Part shown: positions 16,327-24,865 of the stretch, piece by piece
Numbering within the stretch: position 1 is the stretch's first letter
Layout: each line of letters begins with the position of its first letter
Assembly: GCF_001005085.2 (NCBI RefSeq)
Contig: NZ_LBMU02000077.1
Location: 21,346-85,345 of the forward strand
From: Streptomyces humi
GTDB taxonomy: Bacteria > Actinomycetota > Actinomycetes > Streptomycetales > Streptomycetaceae
DNA length: 64,000 bases
Direction of reading: 5' to 3'
Position numbers and translations under genes: made by a program
The notes under the pieces: generated by a model
What the model was told of the DNA's origin: nothing
What the model saw: the letters and a program-made list of their open reading frames with translations, nothing else
Database searches by the model: none

Positions 16327-17535
16327 GTGTCCTCATCTCCCCATTCCCACCTGCACCTCGCCGTCGCCCTCGACGGCACCGGATGGCACCCCGCCTCCTG
16401 GCGCGAGCCGGTCGCCCGTCCCCGTGAGCTGCTCACCGCCGGCTACTGGGCCGACCAGGTCGCCGAGGCCGAGCGCGGCCTGATCGACTTCGTCACCATC
16501 GAGGACGGCCTCGGCCTCCAGTCCTCCCACCACGGCGCGCCGGACGGGCGCACCGACCAGGTCCGCGGCCGCCTCGACGCCGTGCTCGTCGCGGCCCGGA
16601 TCGCACCGCTCAGCCGGCACATCGGCCTGGTGCCGACGGTGATCGCCACCCACACCGAGCCGTTCCACATCTCCAAGGCGATCGCCACCCTGGACTACGT
16701 CAGCACCGGCCGCGCCGGAGTGCGGGTGCAGATCTCCGCCCGCCCGAACGAGGCGGACCACTTCGGCCGCCGTACCTTCCCGCCGTTCGACCTGGCGGAT
16801 CTGGCCTCCCCGGCCGGTCAGGAGCGGCTCGCCGAGCACTTCGACGAGGCCGCCGACTACATCGAGGCCCTACGCCGGCTCTGGGACAGCTGGGAGGACG
16901 ACGCCGAGATCCGGGACGCCGCCACCGGCCGCTTCATCGACCGGGACAAGCTGCACTACATCGACTTCGAGGGCGGCAGATTCAGCGTCAAGGGCCCCTC
17001 CATCACCCCGCGCCCGCCGCAGGGACAGCCGCTCGTCACCTCCCTCGGCCACCAGACGATCCCCTACCGGCTGATCGCCCGGGGGACCGACGTCGGCTAT
17101 GTCACCCCGCAGGACGCCGCCGAGGCCCGCGCGATCGTCGCCGAGATCCGCGCCGAGCAGGAGGCCGCCGGCCGGGCCGACGACACCGTGCACGTCTTCG
17201 CCGACCTCGTGGTCCTGCTGGACGACGACCAGGCCGCGGCCGAGGCCCGCAAGGACCGCCTCGACGCCCTCGACGGGGGCGCATACACCAGCGACGCCCG
17301 GATCTTCGCCGGGACGGCCGCGCAACTCGCGGACCTCCTCGAGGAGTTCGCGGCCGAAGGGCTGACCGGTTTCCGGCTGCGGCCCGCGGTCCTCGGCCAC
17401 GACCTGCCCCGCATCAGCCGGGACCTGGTCCCCGAACTCCAGCGCCGCGACCGCTTCCGGACCGCCTACCAGGCAGCCACCCTGCGCGGCCACCTCGGCC
17501 TCGCCCGCCCCGCCAACCGCTACGCCGCTGCCTGA
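16327..17535 (+). CDS. LLM-class flavin-dependent monooxygenase 1
   Basis: A 402-residue TIM-barrel protein of the bacterial luciferase-like superfamily. GTG 16327 follows GGAAGGC. Recognisable blocks are DFVTIEDGLGLQ, RIAPLSRHIGLVPTV, HISKAIATLDYVSTGRAGVR and SLGHQTIPYRL. Such enzymes use FMNH2 from a separate reductase, and none is encoded here. Its position as first gene of the operon, after a Cys leader peptide, suggests release of sulfur from sulfonates, sulfones or thioethers. Confidence 0.87.
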   Translation: MSSSPHSHLHLAVALDGTGWHPASWREPVARPRELLTAGYWADQVAEAERGLIDFVTIEDGLGLQSSHHGAPDGRTDQVRGRLDAVLVAARIAPLSRHIGLVPTVIATHTEPFHISKAIATLDYVSTGRAGVRVQISARPNEADHFGRRTFPPFDLADLASPAGQERLAEHFDEAADYIEALRRLWDSWEDDAEIRDAATGRFIDRDKLHYIDFEGGRFSVKGPSITPRPPQGQPLVTSLGHQTIPYRLIARGTDVGYVTPQDAAEARAIVAEIRAEQEAAGRADDTVHVFADLVVLLDDDQAAAEARKDRLDALDGGAYTSDARIFAGTAAQLADLLEEFAAEGLTGFRLRPAVLGHDLPRISRDLVPELQRRDRFRTAYQAATLRGHLGLARPANRYAAA

Positions 17536-17556
17536 GCCGGAAGGACCCGCCCCGTC

Positions 17557-18930
17557 ATGAGCAAGCCGCTGAAGCAGATCCACCTGGCCGCCCACTTCCC
17601 GGGCGTCAACAACACCACCGTGTGGAGCGACCCGGCCGCCGGCAGCCACATCGAGTTCAGCTCCTTCGCGCACTTCGCGAAGGCCGCCGAACGCGCCAAG
17701 TTCGACTTCCTGTTCCTCGCCGAGGGCCTCAGGCTGCGCGAACAGGGCGGCAAGATCTACGACCTGGACGTCGTCGGCCGCCCCGACACCTTCACGATCC
17801 TCGCCGCCCTCGCCGCCGTCACCGAACACCTCGGCCTGACCGGCACCATCAACTCCACCTTCAACGAGCCCTACGAGGTGGCCCGCCAGTTCGCCAGCCT
17901 CGACCACCTCTCCGGCGGCCGGGCCGCGTGGAACGTCGTCACCTCCTGGGACGCCTTCACCGGCGAGAACTTCCGGCGCGGCGGCTTCCTGCCGCAGGAG
18001 GAGCGCTACTCCCGCGCCAAGGAGTTCCTCGCCACCGCGAACGAGCTCTTCGACTCCTGGCACGGCGACGAGATCCTCGCCGACCAGGCCACCGGCACCT
18101 TCCTCAGCGACGCCAAGGCCGGCTCCTTCGTCCACCAGGGCCCGCAGTTCGACATCCACGGCCAGTTCAACGTGCCGCGCTCCCCGCAGGGCCGCCCGGT
18201 GGTCTTCCAGGCCGGCGAGTCCGACGAGGGCCGCGAGTTCGCCGCCTCCGCCGCCGACGCGATCTTCAGCCGGTACGCCACCCTCGAAGCCGGGCAGGCC
18301 TTCTACACCGACGTCAAGTCCCGCCTCGCCAAGTACGGCCGGCACCCCGGCGACCTGCTGATCCTGCCCGCCGCCAGCTTCGTCATAGGCGACACCGACG
18401 AGGAGGCGGAGGAGATCGCCCACCAGGTGCGCCGCCAGCAGGTCAGCGGGGCGACGGCCCTCAAGCACCTGGAGTTCGTCTGGAACCGGGACCTGTCGTC
18501 GTACGACCCGGAGGGGCCGCTGCCGGAGGTCGACCCGCTGGTGAGCGAGGAGCACATCTCGCGGGGCCGCGCGCAGGTCCGGATGTACCGCGACCCGGTC
18601 GCCGTCGCCCGTGAGTGGCGAGAGCTGGCCGAGGCCAACAAGTGGTCCATCCGCGACCTCGTGATCAACACCGGCAACCGGCAGTCCTTCGTCGGCTCCC
18701 CGGCCACGGTCGCCCGGACCATCAACGAGTTCGTGCAGGCGGACGTCTCCGACGGCTTCATCCTGGTCCCGCACATCACCCCGGGCGGCCTGGACGTCTT
18801 CGCCGACACGGTCGTCCCGCTCCTCCAGGAACAGGGCGTGTACCGCACCGAGTACGAGGGCACCACCCTGCGCGACCACCTCGGTCTCGCCCACCCCGAC
18901 CAGCGGCGCGCCGAGCGGGCCGCGTCGTGA
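17557..18930 (+). CDS. NtaA/SnaA/DszA-family FMN-dependent monooxygenase
   Basis: A 457-residue protein of the long LLM subfamily. Typical blocks are HLAAHFPGVNNTTVW, FDFLFLAEGLRLREQGG, SGGRAAWNVVTSWD, GENFRRGGFLPQEERYSRA and PQGRPVVFQAGESDEG. Relatives include nitrilotriacetate, dibenzothiophene sulfone and pristinamycin monooxygenases. It sits 21 bp behind the first monooxygenase and its stop overlaps the next start (GTGA). The context favours a sulfur-containing substrate. Confidence 0.92.
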   Translation: MSKPLKQIHLAAHFPGVNNTTVWSDPAAGSHIEFSSFAHFAKAAERAKFDFLFLAEGLRLREQGGKIYDLDVVGRPDTFTILAALAAVTEHLGLTGTINSTFNEPYEVARQFASLDHLSGGRAAWNVVTSWDAFTGENFRRGGFLPQEERYSRAKEFLATANELFDSWHGDEILADQATGTFLSDAKAGSFVHQGPQFDIHGQFNVPRSPQGRPVVFQAGESDEGREFAASAADAIFSRYATLEAGQAFYTDVKSRLAKYGRHPGDLLILPAASFVIGDTDEEAEEIAHQVRRQQVSGATALKHLEFVWNRDLSSYDPEGPLPEVDPLVSEEHISRGRAQVRMYRDPVAVAREWRELAEANKWSIRDLVINTGNRQSFVGSPATVARTINEFVQADVSDGFILVPHITPGGLDVFADTVVPLLQEQGVYRTEYEGTTLRDHLGLAHPDQRRAERAAS

Positions 18931-20009
18931 AGTTCCTCGCGATCACCCTGATCGTGCACCGCCCGGACCCGGTCACCGGCATCCTGAAGCCGACCCACGA
19001 CCGGTTCCGGGAAGTGCTGGACAACGCCGTGCTCGCCGAGGAACTCGGCTTCGACGGGTTCGGGGTGGGGGAGCGGCACGAGCGGCCGTTCATCTCCTCC
19101 TCGCCGACGGTCGTGCTCAGCCATGTCGCCGCGCTCACCCGCCGGATCCGGCTCTTCACGGCCGTCACCACGCTCAGCCTGCTCGACCCGGTCCGGGCCT
19201 ACGAGGACTACGCCACCCTCGACCACCTCTCCGAGGGCCGCCTGGACCTGATCATCGGCAAGGGCAACGGCGCAGCCCAGCGCGAGCTGTTCCACGTCAC
19301 CCCCGAGGACCAGTGGGACCGCAACGCCGAGAGCTACGAGGTGTTCCGGCGGCTCTGGCGCGAGGACAGGGTGACGGCCCGGACCCGGTTCCGGCCGGAG
19401 CTGACCGACGCCGAGGTCTGGCCGCGCCCGTACCAGCGGCCGGTGCGGGTCTGGCACGGCAGCGCGACCAGCAGGGAGTCCGTGGACCTCGCCGCCCGCT
19501 ACGGCGACCCGCTGTTCTCCGCCAACGTCACCAACCCCATCGAGCCGTATGCCGAGCTGATCCGGTACTACCGCGAACGCTGGGAGCACCACGGCCACGA
19601 CCCGGCGGACATCGCCGTCGGCGCGGGCAGCGCCGGCCTGTACGTGGCGCCCACCTCCCAGCAGGCGGTGGAGGTGTACCGGCCCCTGTTCGAGAGCAAC
19701 CTCGCGTTCCAGAAGAAGGCCGGGCTGCCCGTGGTCTTCGAGACCGTGGAGGACTTCGTCGACCGCAGCTCGGCCCTGATCGGCAGCCCCCAGCAGGTGA
19801 TCGACAAGGTCCACCGCTACCACGAGCAGTTCGGGCACACCGTCCTGCACCTGCACGCCGACGCGAGCGGACTGACGGACACCCGGCACCGGGACTCGCT
19901 GGAGCTGTTCCAGTCGGCGGTGGCACCCGTGCTCCGCAGGGACATCCCCGACCCCCCGTTCGACTGGGCGCCGGTACGGCCGGCCACCGAGGAGCCCGCG
20001 CATGTCTGA
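18927..20009 (+). CDS. LLM-class flavin-dependent oxidoreductase 3
   Basis: A 360-residue luciferase-like oxidoreductase. GTG 18927 overlaps the previous stop, so the upstream part of the open frame is not coding. Key blocks are LGFDGFGVGERHERPF, IRLFTAVTTLSLLDPVR, DYATLDHLSEGRLDLIIGKG and RVWHGSATSRESVDLAARYG. It belongs to the short LLM group (300-370 residues). It is translationally coupled on both sides, so the enzyme set is expressed together. Confidence 0.9.
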   Translation: MKFLAITLIVHRPDPVTGILKPTHDRFREVLDNAVLAEELGFDGFGVGERHERPFISSSPTVVLSHVAALTRRIRLFTAVTTLSLLDPVRAYEDYATLDHLSEGRLDLIIGKGNGAAQRELFHVTPEDQWDRNAESYEVFRRLWREDRVTARTRFRPELTDAEVWPRPYQRPVRVWHGSATSRESVDLAARYGDPLFSANVTNPIEPYAELIRYYRERWEHHGHDPADIAVGAGSAGLYVAPTSQQAVEVYRPLFESNLAFQKKAGLPVVFETVEDFVDRSSALIGSPQQVIDKVHRYHEQFGHTVLHLHADASGLTDTRHRDSLELFQSAVAPVLRRDIPDPPFDWAPVRPATEEPAHV

Positions 20010-21129
20010 CACCCCCCTCGGCATCCTCGACCTGGTGCCGATACCGAGCGGCGCCACCGCCGCCGACGCCCTCCGCAACTCCATCGAACTCGCCCGGCGC
20101 GCCGAGGAGTTCGGCTACTCCAGGTACTGGTTCGCCGAGCACCACCTCAACCCGGGCGTCGCCGGCACGTCCCCCGCGGTCGTCCTCGCGCTGACCGCCG
20201 CCGCGACCTCCACCATCCGGCTGGGCTCCGGCGCCGTACAGCTGGGCCACCGCACCGCGCTGTCCACGGTCGAGGAGTTCGGCCTGGTCGACGCCCTGCA
20301 CCCGGGCCGCCTCGACCTGGGCCTCGGCCGCTCCGGCGGCCGCCCGCCCGCGGCGCAGGCGGCCCCGTCGGCGACGGCGACCCCCGTGGTCGACGGCCGG
20401 GCCCCGAACGGACTGCTGATCCCGCCCCGCTTCTCCTTCGCGCACCTGCTCGGCTCCCCGCGCGTCGCGCTCCAGCGCAAGCTGCTCCTGCTCCCGAACG
20501 CCGAGTCCCAGGAGTACGCCGAGCAGGTCGACGACGTCCTCGCGCTGCTCGCCGGCACCTACCGCACCGCGGACGGCCTGGAGGCCCATGTCGTGCCCGG
20601 GGAGGGGGCCGGCATCAAGGTGTGGATCCTCGGCAGCAGCGGCGGCGAGAGCGCCGAGGTCGCCGGCGCCCGGGGGCTGCCCTTCGCCGCCAACTACCAC
20701 GTCAGCCCGGCCACGGTGCTGGAGGCGGTGGACGGCTACCGGTCCTTCTTCCAGCCCTCCGACCACCTCGACAAGCCGTACGTCAGCGTCTCCGCCGACG
20801 TCGTGGTCGCCGAGGACGACAGCACCGCGCGCGAACTCGCCACCGGGTACGGCACCTGGGTCCGCAGCATCCGTACGGCCGAGGGCGCCATCCCCTTCCC
20901 CACCCCGGAGGAGGCCCGGGCCCACGTCTGGACGGACGAGGACCGCGCGCTGGTCCAGGACCGCCTCGACACCCAGTTCGTCGGCAGCCCGCAGCGGGTC
21001 GCCGACCTGCTGGAGCAGCTGCGGGAGGCCACCGGGGCCGACGAACTGCTCATCACGACGATCACCCACGGCCAACGGGACCGCGTCCGTTCGTACGAAC
21101 TCCTCGCGGCGGAATGGGCCCGACGCTGA
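20002..21129 (+). CDS. LLM-class flavin-dependent oxidoreductase 4 (MsnO8-like)
   Basis: A 375-residue protein. ATG 20002 overlaps the previous gene by 8 bp. Motifs LGILDLVPIPSGATAADAL, YWFAEHHLNPGVAGTSP, IRLGSGAVQLGHRTALSTVE and FGLVDALHPGRLDLGLGRSG are the MsnO8-type signature. A sequence insert rich in Ala/Pro follows the GRSGG motif (about residues 112-140). It is the last gene of the monooxygenase operon and converges on the kinase-like gene with only 7 bp between stops and no visible terminator. Confidence 0.9.
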   Translation: MSDTPLGILDLVPIPSGATAADALRNSIELARRAEEFGYSRYWFAEHHLNPGVAGTSPAVVLALTAAATSTIRLGSGAVQLGHRTALSTVEEFGLVDALHPGRLDLGLGRSGGRPPAAQAAPSATATPVVDGRAPNGLLIPPRFSFAHLLGSPRVALQRKLLLLPNAESQEYAEQVDDVLALLAGTYRTADGLEAHVVPGEGAGIKVWILGSSGGESAEVAGARGLPFAANYHVSPATVLEAVDGYRSFFQPSDHLDKPYVSVSADVVVAEDDSTARELATGYGTWVRSIRTAEGAIPFPTPEEARAHVWTDEDRALVQDRLDTQFVGSPQRVADLLEQLREATGADELLITTITHGQRDRVRSYELLAAEWARR

Positions 21130-21136
21130 CCTCCGG

Positions 21137-22207
21137 TCACACCTCCGCCGCGACCAGGCCGAGGAGTCCGCGGCCGGCCGGTCCGGTGAACCACTCGGCG
21201 TGGCCGACGTAGTACTCGTACGCGAGGCGGGTGTTGCCCGGTGACCGGGTGACACCGTGGAAGTAGTCCAGTTCGGAGAGGGCGAACTCGGCGTGCACCA
21301 GCGGGAGCAGGGCCGGCAGCGCGGCCGACTCGGCCGGTGAGAGCGGGCGGACGGCCTGGTAGCCGCGCAGCAGTGCGACCGCGTCCCGCTCCCGCACCGG
21401 CCGGTCCGGGCTCAGCCACTGCACGGTGTTGCGCTCCAGGGCCGTCGCCAGGTCGTGCACGGCGGTCGTGCGGTCGCTCATGCCGAAGTCCAGGACCGTG
21501 GACACCGAACCGTCCCCGCCCCACAGGAGATTGGAGGCGTGCCAGTCGTTGTGGGTCCACAAAGGCTCCAGTCCCGCCAGGTGGGGAGCCAGCCGCTCGT
21601 GCAGCGGAAGCAGCACGCGTTCGGTGTCCTCGCGCCAGGGGAGGTCCGACAACGCCCCTGCCAGAGCGGGGCGTTCGGCCACGTAGGCCGCCAGCGCCGC
21701 GCGCGGGTCCGGGGCGGCGAACACCGTGAAGGAGGCGATCAGCGGGCGCGGCGCACGGCGGGGAACGGTGAACCCCTCCGCCGCCAGGTGCAGCCGGGCC
21801 AGCGCCGCGCCCGCCGCCCGGGCATGGGCCGTACTCGCGAAGGGCGACCAGGACAGGGCGTCCCGGTACAGGTCCGTGCCGACACCGGCCGAGTGCACCT
21901 CGTACGTCCACTCGCCGCGTGCCACCGCGTCCAGCACCGTCACCACCGGCGCCCCCCGTTCGCGCAGGTGGCGCAGGAAGGCGTGCTCTTCGGCGAGGCC
22001 GGGCAGGGAGCGGACGGAGACGTGGTGCCGTTTCACGAACAGGCGCCGTCCGTCGCGCTCCACGACGGCCGCCGCCGACAGCGGGCGCGGGCTGCGCCAG
22101 CGGACCCGGGCCGCACCGACCACGTCCGTGACCTCCGCGTCGGTCAGCGGCGGCCAGTCCGGCTCGACCAGGTCGGTGCCCAGGCCATGGGCGAGATGCG
22201 TGCTCAT
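21137..22207 (-). CDS. Phosphotransferase (APH/choline-kinase-like) in the ABC operon
   Basis: A 356-residue protein with the aminoglycoside phosphotransferase/kinase fold. It has RRLFVKRHHVS (ATP-binding Lys), EEHAFLRHLRERG, the catalytic loop LWTHNDWHASNLLW (Brenner motif, with HNDWHxxN) and the metal site VLDFGMSD. It probably phosphorylates a small alcohol or amine imported by the linked transporter. ATG 22207 overlaps the ATPase stop (ATGA), making it the fifth gene of the operon running from 25782. The substrate is not evident. Confidence 0.85.
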   Translation of the reverse strand: MSTHLAHGLGTDLVEPDWPPLTDAEVTDVVGAARVRWRSPRPLSAAAVVERDGRRLFVKRHHVSVRSLPGLAEEHAFLRHLRERGAPVVTVLDAVARGEWTYEVHSAGVGTDLYRDALSWSPFASTAHARAAGAALARLHLAAEGFTVPRRAPRPLIASFTVFAAPDPRAALAAYVAERPALAGALSDLPWREDTERVLLPLHERLAPHLAGLEPLWTHNDWHASNLLWGGDGSVSTVLDFGMSDRTTAVHDLATALERNTVQWLSPDRPVRERDAVALLRGYQAVRPLSPAESAALPALLPLVHAEFALSELDYFHGVTRSPGNTRLAYEYYVGHAEWFTGPAGRGLLGLVAAEV

Positions 22208-22959
22208 GGCGCCGGCACCGCCGTCGTACCGCGCAGGGCGCCCAGGACCCGGCGTTCCACCGCCGTGAACTCCGGTGCGGTGACGTCCCGCTCGCCGTGC
22301 GGCAGCGGGACCGGCACCCGCTCGACCACCGTCGCCGGGCGCGCGGACAGCACGTGGACGGTGTCGGCGAGCAGCACCGCCTCCCGGATGTCGTGCGTCA
22401 CGAGGACGACCGTCCAGCGGTGGTGCTGCCACATCCCGGCCAGCCACAGCTGCATCTCGGTACGGGTCAGCGAGTCCAGCGCGCCGAACGGTTCGTCCAG
22501 GAGCAGCACCGGCCGCTCCAGGACCACCGTGCGCAACAGCGCGGCCCGCTGCCGCATGCCGCCGCTGAGCTCGGAGGGGTACGCCCGCTGGAAGCCGTCC
22601 AGTCCGAAGTCGGCGAACAGCGCCCCGGCCCGGGCCCGCGCGGTCTTCTTCCGTACGCCCTGTGCCTCCAGGCCGAGCGCCGTGTTGTCCAGCACCGTCC
22701 GCCACGGGAACAGCAGGTCCTTCTGCGGCATGTAGGCGACCTTGCCGGACGCCACCCCGGCCGGCTCCTCCTCCACCAGGACCTGTCCGGAGTCCGGCCG
22801 GTCCAGCCCGGACACCAGGTTGAACAGGGTGCTCTTGCCGCTCCCGCTGGGCCCGATCACGGCCGCGAACTCGCCCGGTTCCACGTCCAGTTCCAGTTCG
22901 CGGAGCACGTCGAGCGCCCCGAACGACTTGCTGACCCGCTGTACACGCAGACCGCTCAC
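22204..22959 (-). CDS. ABC transporter ATP-binding protein (SsuB/TauB/ThiZ type)
   Basis: A 251-residue importer ATPase. GTG 22959 overlaps the permease stop. Walker A is GPSGSGKST (36-44), the Q-loop AYMPQKDLLFPW, the signature LSGGMRQR, Walker B VLLLDEPFGALDS and the switch VTHDIREA. The Q-loop form MPQKDLLFPW is typical of nitrate/sulfonate/taurine/pyrimidine-type importers. It works with the permease and the NMT1-like binding proteins upstream. Confidence 0.92.
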   Translation of the reverse strand: MSGLRVQRVSKSFGALDVLRELELDVEPGEFAAVIGPSGSGKSTLFNLVSGLDRPDSGQVLVEEEPAGVASGKVAYMPQKDLLFPWRTVLDNTALGLEAQGVRKKTARARAGALFADFGLDGFQRAYPSELSGGMRQRAALLRTVVLERPVLLLDEPFGALDSLTRTEMQLWLAGMWQHHRWTVVLVTHDIREAVLLADTVHVLSARPATVVERVPVPLPHGERDVTAPEFTAVERRVLGALRGTTAVPAP

Positions 22960-23720
22960 GACCGGCGCTCCTTCCGCTGCCACGGCAGCACCAGCCGCTC
23001 CACCAGATACGTCGCCGCGAACAGCGCGACGCTCAGCGCGGCGGTCACCGTGACCGCCGCGAACACCAGGTCGGTGCGGAACGCGCTCTTCTGTGCCTGC
23101 ATGTAGATCCCGAGCCCCGACTCGGCGCCCGCGTACTCGGCGAAGACCGCGCCGACCACGGCGTAGGTGATGCTCACCCGCAGCCCGGCGAAGAAGTACG
23201 GCATCGCGCCCGGCACCCGTACCAGGCGGAAGGCCCGCCACCGGCCCGCGCCCAGGGAGCGCAGCAGCCGCATGGCCTCCCGGTCGGTCGCCGCGAACCC
23301 GGCGGCCAGGTTGGCGGCCAGTGGGAAGAACGTGGTCAGTGTCACCACCAGCATCTTCGGCAGCAGTCCGAAGCCGAACCAGATGATCAGCAGGGGTGCC
23401 ACGGCGACGATCGGGACGGTCTGCGAGGCGACCAGCAGCGGATACAGGCCCCGGCGGGCGGCGGCCGAGAAGTCCAGCAGCGTCGCCACCAGCCAGGCCG
23501 CCGCGAACGACAGCGCGAAGCCGAGCAGCGTCTCCTGGAGGGTGGGCAGGGTCTGCGACCAGAGGTCCGCGCGGTTGGCCCAGCCCTGCTCCAGAACCCG
23601 GGCGGGGGAGGGCAGCGTGGTCGGATCGACGCCGGCCGTCGTGACGTACAGCTGCCAGCCGCCGACCAGTACGGCGAGCACCAGCACAGGCGGCCACAAC
23701 GACCGCAGCAGGGGCCTCAC
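22956..23720 (-). CDS. ABC transporter permease (SsuC/TauC/ThiX type)
   Basis: A 254-residue protein with about six membrane segments. GTG 23720 overlaps the binding-protein stop, so the long upstream frame is not coding. The cytoplasmic EAA-like loop is EAMRLLRSLGAGRWRAFRLV; membrane segments include PIVAVAPLLIIWFGFGLLPK and TYAVVGAVFAEYAGAESGLG. It forms the channel for the sulfonate- or pyrimidine-type importer. Coupled overlaps on both sides suggest tight stoichiometry. Confidence 0.91.
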   Translation of the reverse strand: MRPLLRSLWPPVLVLAVLVGGWQLYVTTAGVDPTTLPSPARVLEQGWANRADLWSQTLPTLQETLLGFALSFAAAWLVATLLDFSAAARRGLYPLLVASQTVPIVAVAPLLIIWFGFGLLPKMLVVTLTTFFPLAANLAAGFAATDREAMRLLRSLGAGRWRAFRLVRVPGAMPYFFAGLRVSITYAVVGAVFAEYAGAESGLGIYMQAQKSAFRTDLVFAAVTVTAALSVALFAATYLVERLVLPWQRKERRS

Positions 23721-24754
23721 TTGGCGTCCGGGAGGTAGGCGTCGGTGAAGAACGCGGTGGTGTCGGGAGCCTTCGTCAGCTTCTTGCCGTTCGCGTCGAC
23801 GAGCAGCCCGGCACCGTACTCGAAGTCGGCGAAGGCCTTCCAGCGGGCGGCGCTCTGGGTGCCGGTCGAGCCGTCCGCGCTCCGGTAGTACTCCTTGGCC
23901 AGCAGCCGTGAACTCTCCTTCACCAGCTCGGTGTCGGTCAGGACGCTCTTGTTGGCGGCGATGAGGAGACCGGCGGCCTGATCGGGGTGGTCGGCCGCGT
24001 AGCGGTACCCCTTGTCGACGGCCGCGAGGAACTTCCTCGCCACCGCCGGGTTCTTCTTCAGGTACTGGTCGGAGGACGCGATCAGCGTCGAGTAGATCGC
24101 CGGGAAGCCGTAGTCGGAGAGCTGGAAGTCCTTGAGCGGCTTCCCGCTGAGCTTCGCCTCCAGACCCTCCCAGGTCGGCATCGGCATCGCGAAGTCGGCC
24201 TTGCCGGCGTAGAGCGCGGTGTACGCCGAGGTGTTGAGGGTGACCTGCTTGAAGTCGCCCTTGCCGCCCGCGTTCCGGATCACCTTCCGGAGCAGCGGCT
24301 TCTCGTAGGCCGCGCCGAATCCGGCGTACGTTCTGCCGTCCAGGTCCTTGGGCGAGGTGATGTCGGTGCGGTCGGCGCGCACGGAGACGGTCACGTCGGT
24401 CTTCTGGGTGACCGCGTACACGGAGGTGATGTCCTGGCCGGCGGCGCGGGCGGTGGTGACGCCCTCCTGGTAGGAGATGCCGAAGTCGGCCTTGTGGGCG
24501 GCGATCAGGGTCTCGGGCGCGGTCGAACCGTACGGGACGATCTTCAGGTCGATGCCGGCGTCCTTGAACCAGCCCTTGGCCTGGGCGACGTAGATGCCGG
24601 TGTGGTTGGTGTTCGGGGTCCAGTCCAGGGCCAGGGTGACGGTGGTGGTGCCGTCCTTGGCGGCGGCCGTGGACTCGGCCCCGGCCGAGCAGCCGGTGGT
24701 GACGGCGAGGAGGGTGGTGGCGGCCAGGGCCGGCAGCGCGGTGCGGCGGAGCAT
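23717..24754 (-). CDS. NMT1/THI5-like ABC substrate-binding lipoprotein
   Basis: A 345-residue protein with a lipobox VTTGC (Cys22). The periplasmic-binding-like domain begins VTLALDWTPNTNHTGIYVAQ, a pattern known from pyrimidine (thiamine precursor) binders such as ThiY, but also seen in riboflavin and sulfonate binders. No TPP riboswitch precedes it; instead a Cys-containing leader ORF does. I therefore lean to an organosulfur ligand, with a thiamine precursor as the main alternative. ATG 24754 has GAAGGAC upstream. Confidence 0.87.
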   Translation of the reverse strand: MLRRTALPALAATTLLAVTTGCSAGAESTAAAKDGTTTVTLALDWTPNTNHTGIYVAQAKGWFKDAGIDLKIVPYGSTAPETLIAAHKADFGISYQEGVTTARAAGQDITSVYAVTQKTDVTVSVRADRTDITSPKDLDGRTYAGFGAAYEKPLLRKVIRNAGGKGDFKQVTLNTSAYTALYAGKADFAMPMPTWEGLEAKLSGKPLKDFQLSDYGFPAIYSTLIASSDQYLKKNPAVARKFLAAVDKGYRYAADHPDQAAGLLIAANKSVLTDTELVKESSRLLAKEYYRSADGSTGTQSAARWKAFADFEYGAGLLVDANGKKLTKAPDTTAFFTDAYLPDAK

Positions 24755-24796
24755 GCGGAGGTCCTTCGTACGGAGGGGAGTCGGGCTGCGGGGCGG

Positions 24797-24865
24797 TCAG
24801 GCCCGACACAGCGCGCTCGCCACCCGTTTGAAGTCCACGGCGAGCCGCCGGGTGAGCAGGGTCAT
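24797..24865 (-). CDS. Intra-operonic leader peptide (VDFKRVASALC) between the two binding-protein genes
   Basis: A 22-codon ORF. Its ATG (24865) overlaps the stop of the upstream binding-protein gene as ATGA. It reads TRRLAVDFKRVASALCRA, a variant of the HIDLLRV leader family, with one Cys codon before the stop. GTCGGGC and GCCCGAC (plus-strand 24780-24786 and 24801-24807) form a hairpin whose one arm covers the Cys-Arg-Ala codons. A ribosome stalled at Cys would melt it and free the ribosome site of the next gene. The regulatory role is inferred. Confidence 0.72.
   Translation of the reverse strand: MTLLTRRLAVDFKRVASALCRA

Noticed and set aside
24755..24861. TPP riboswitch before the NMT1/THI5-like importer
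   Set aside because: None of the conserved THI-box segments (CTGAGA and partners) is present; a leader ORF and hairpin occupy the space.
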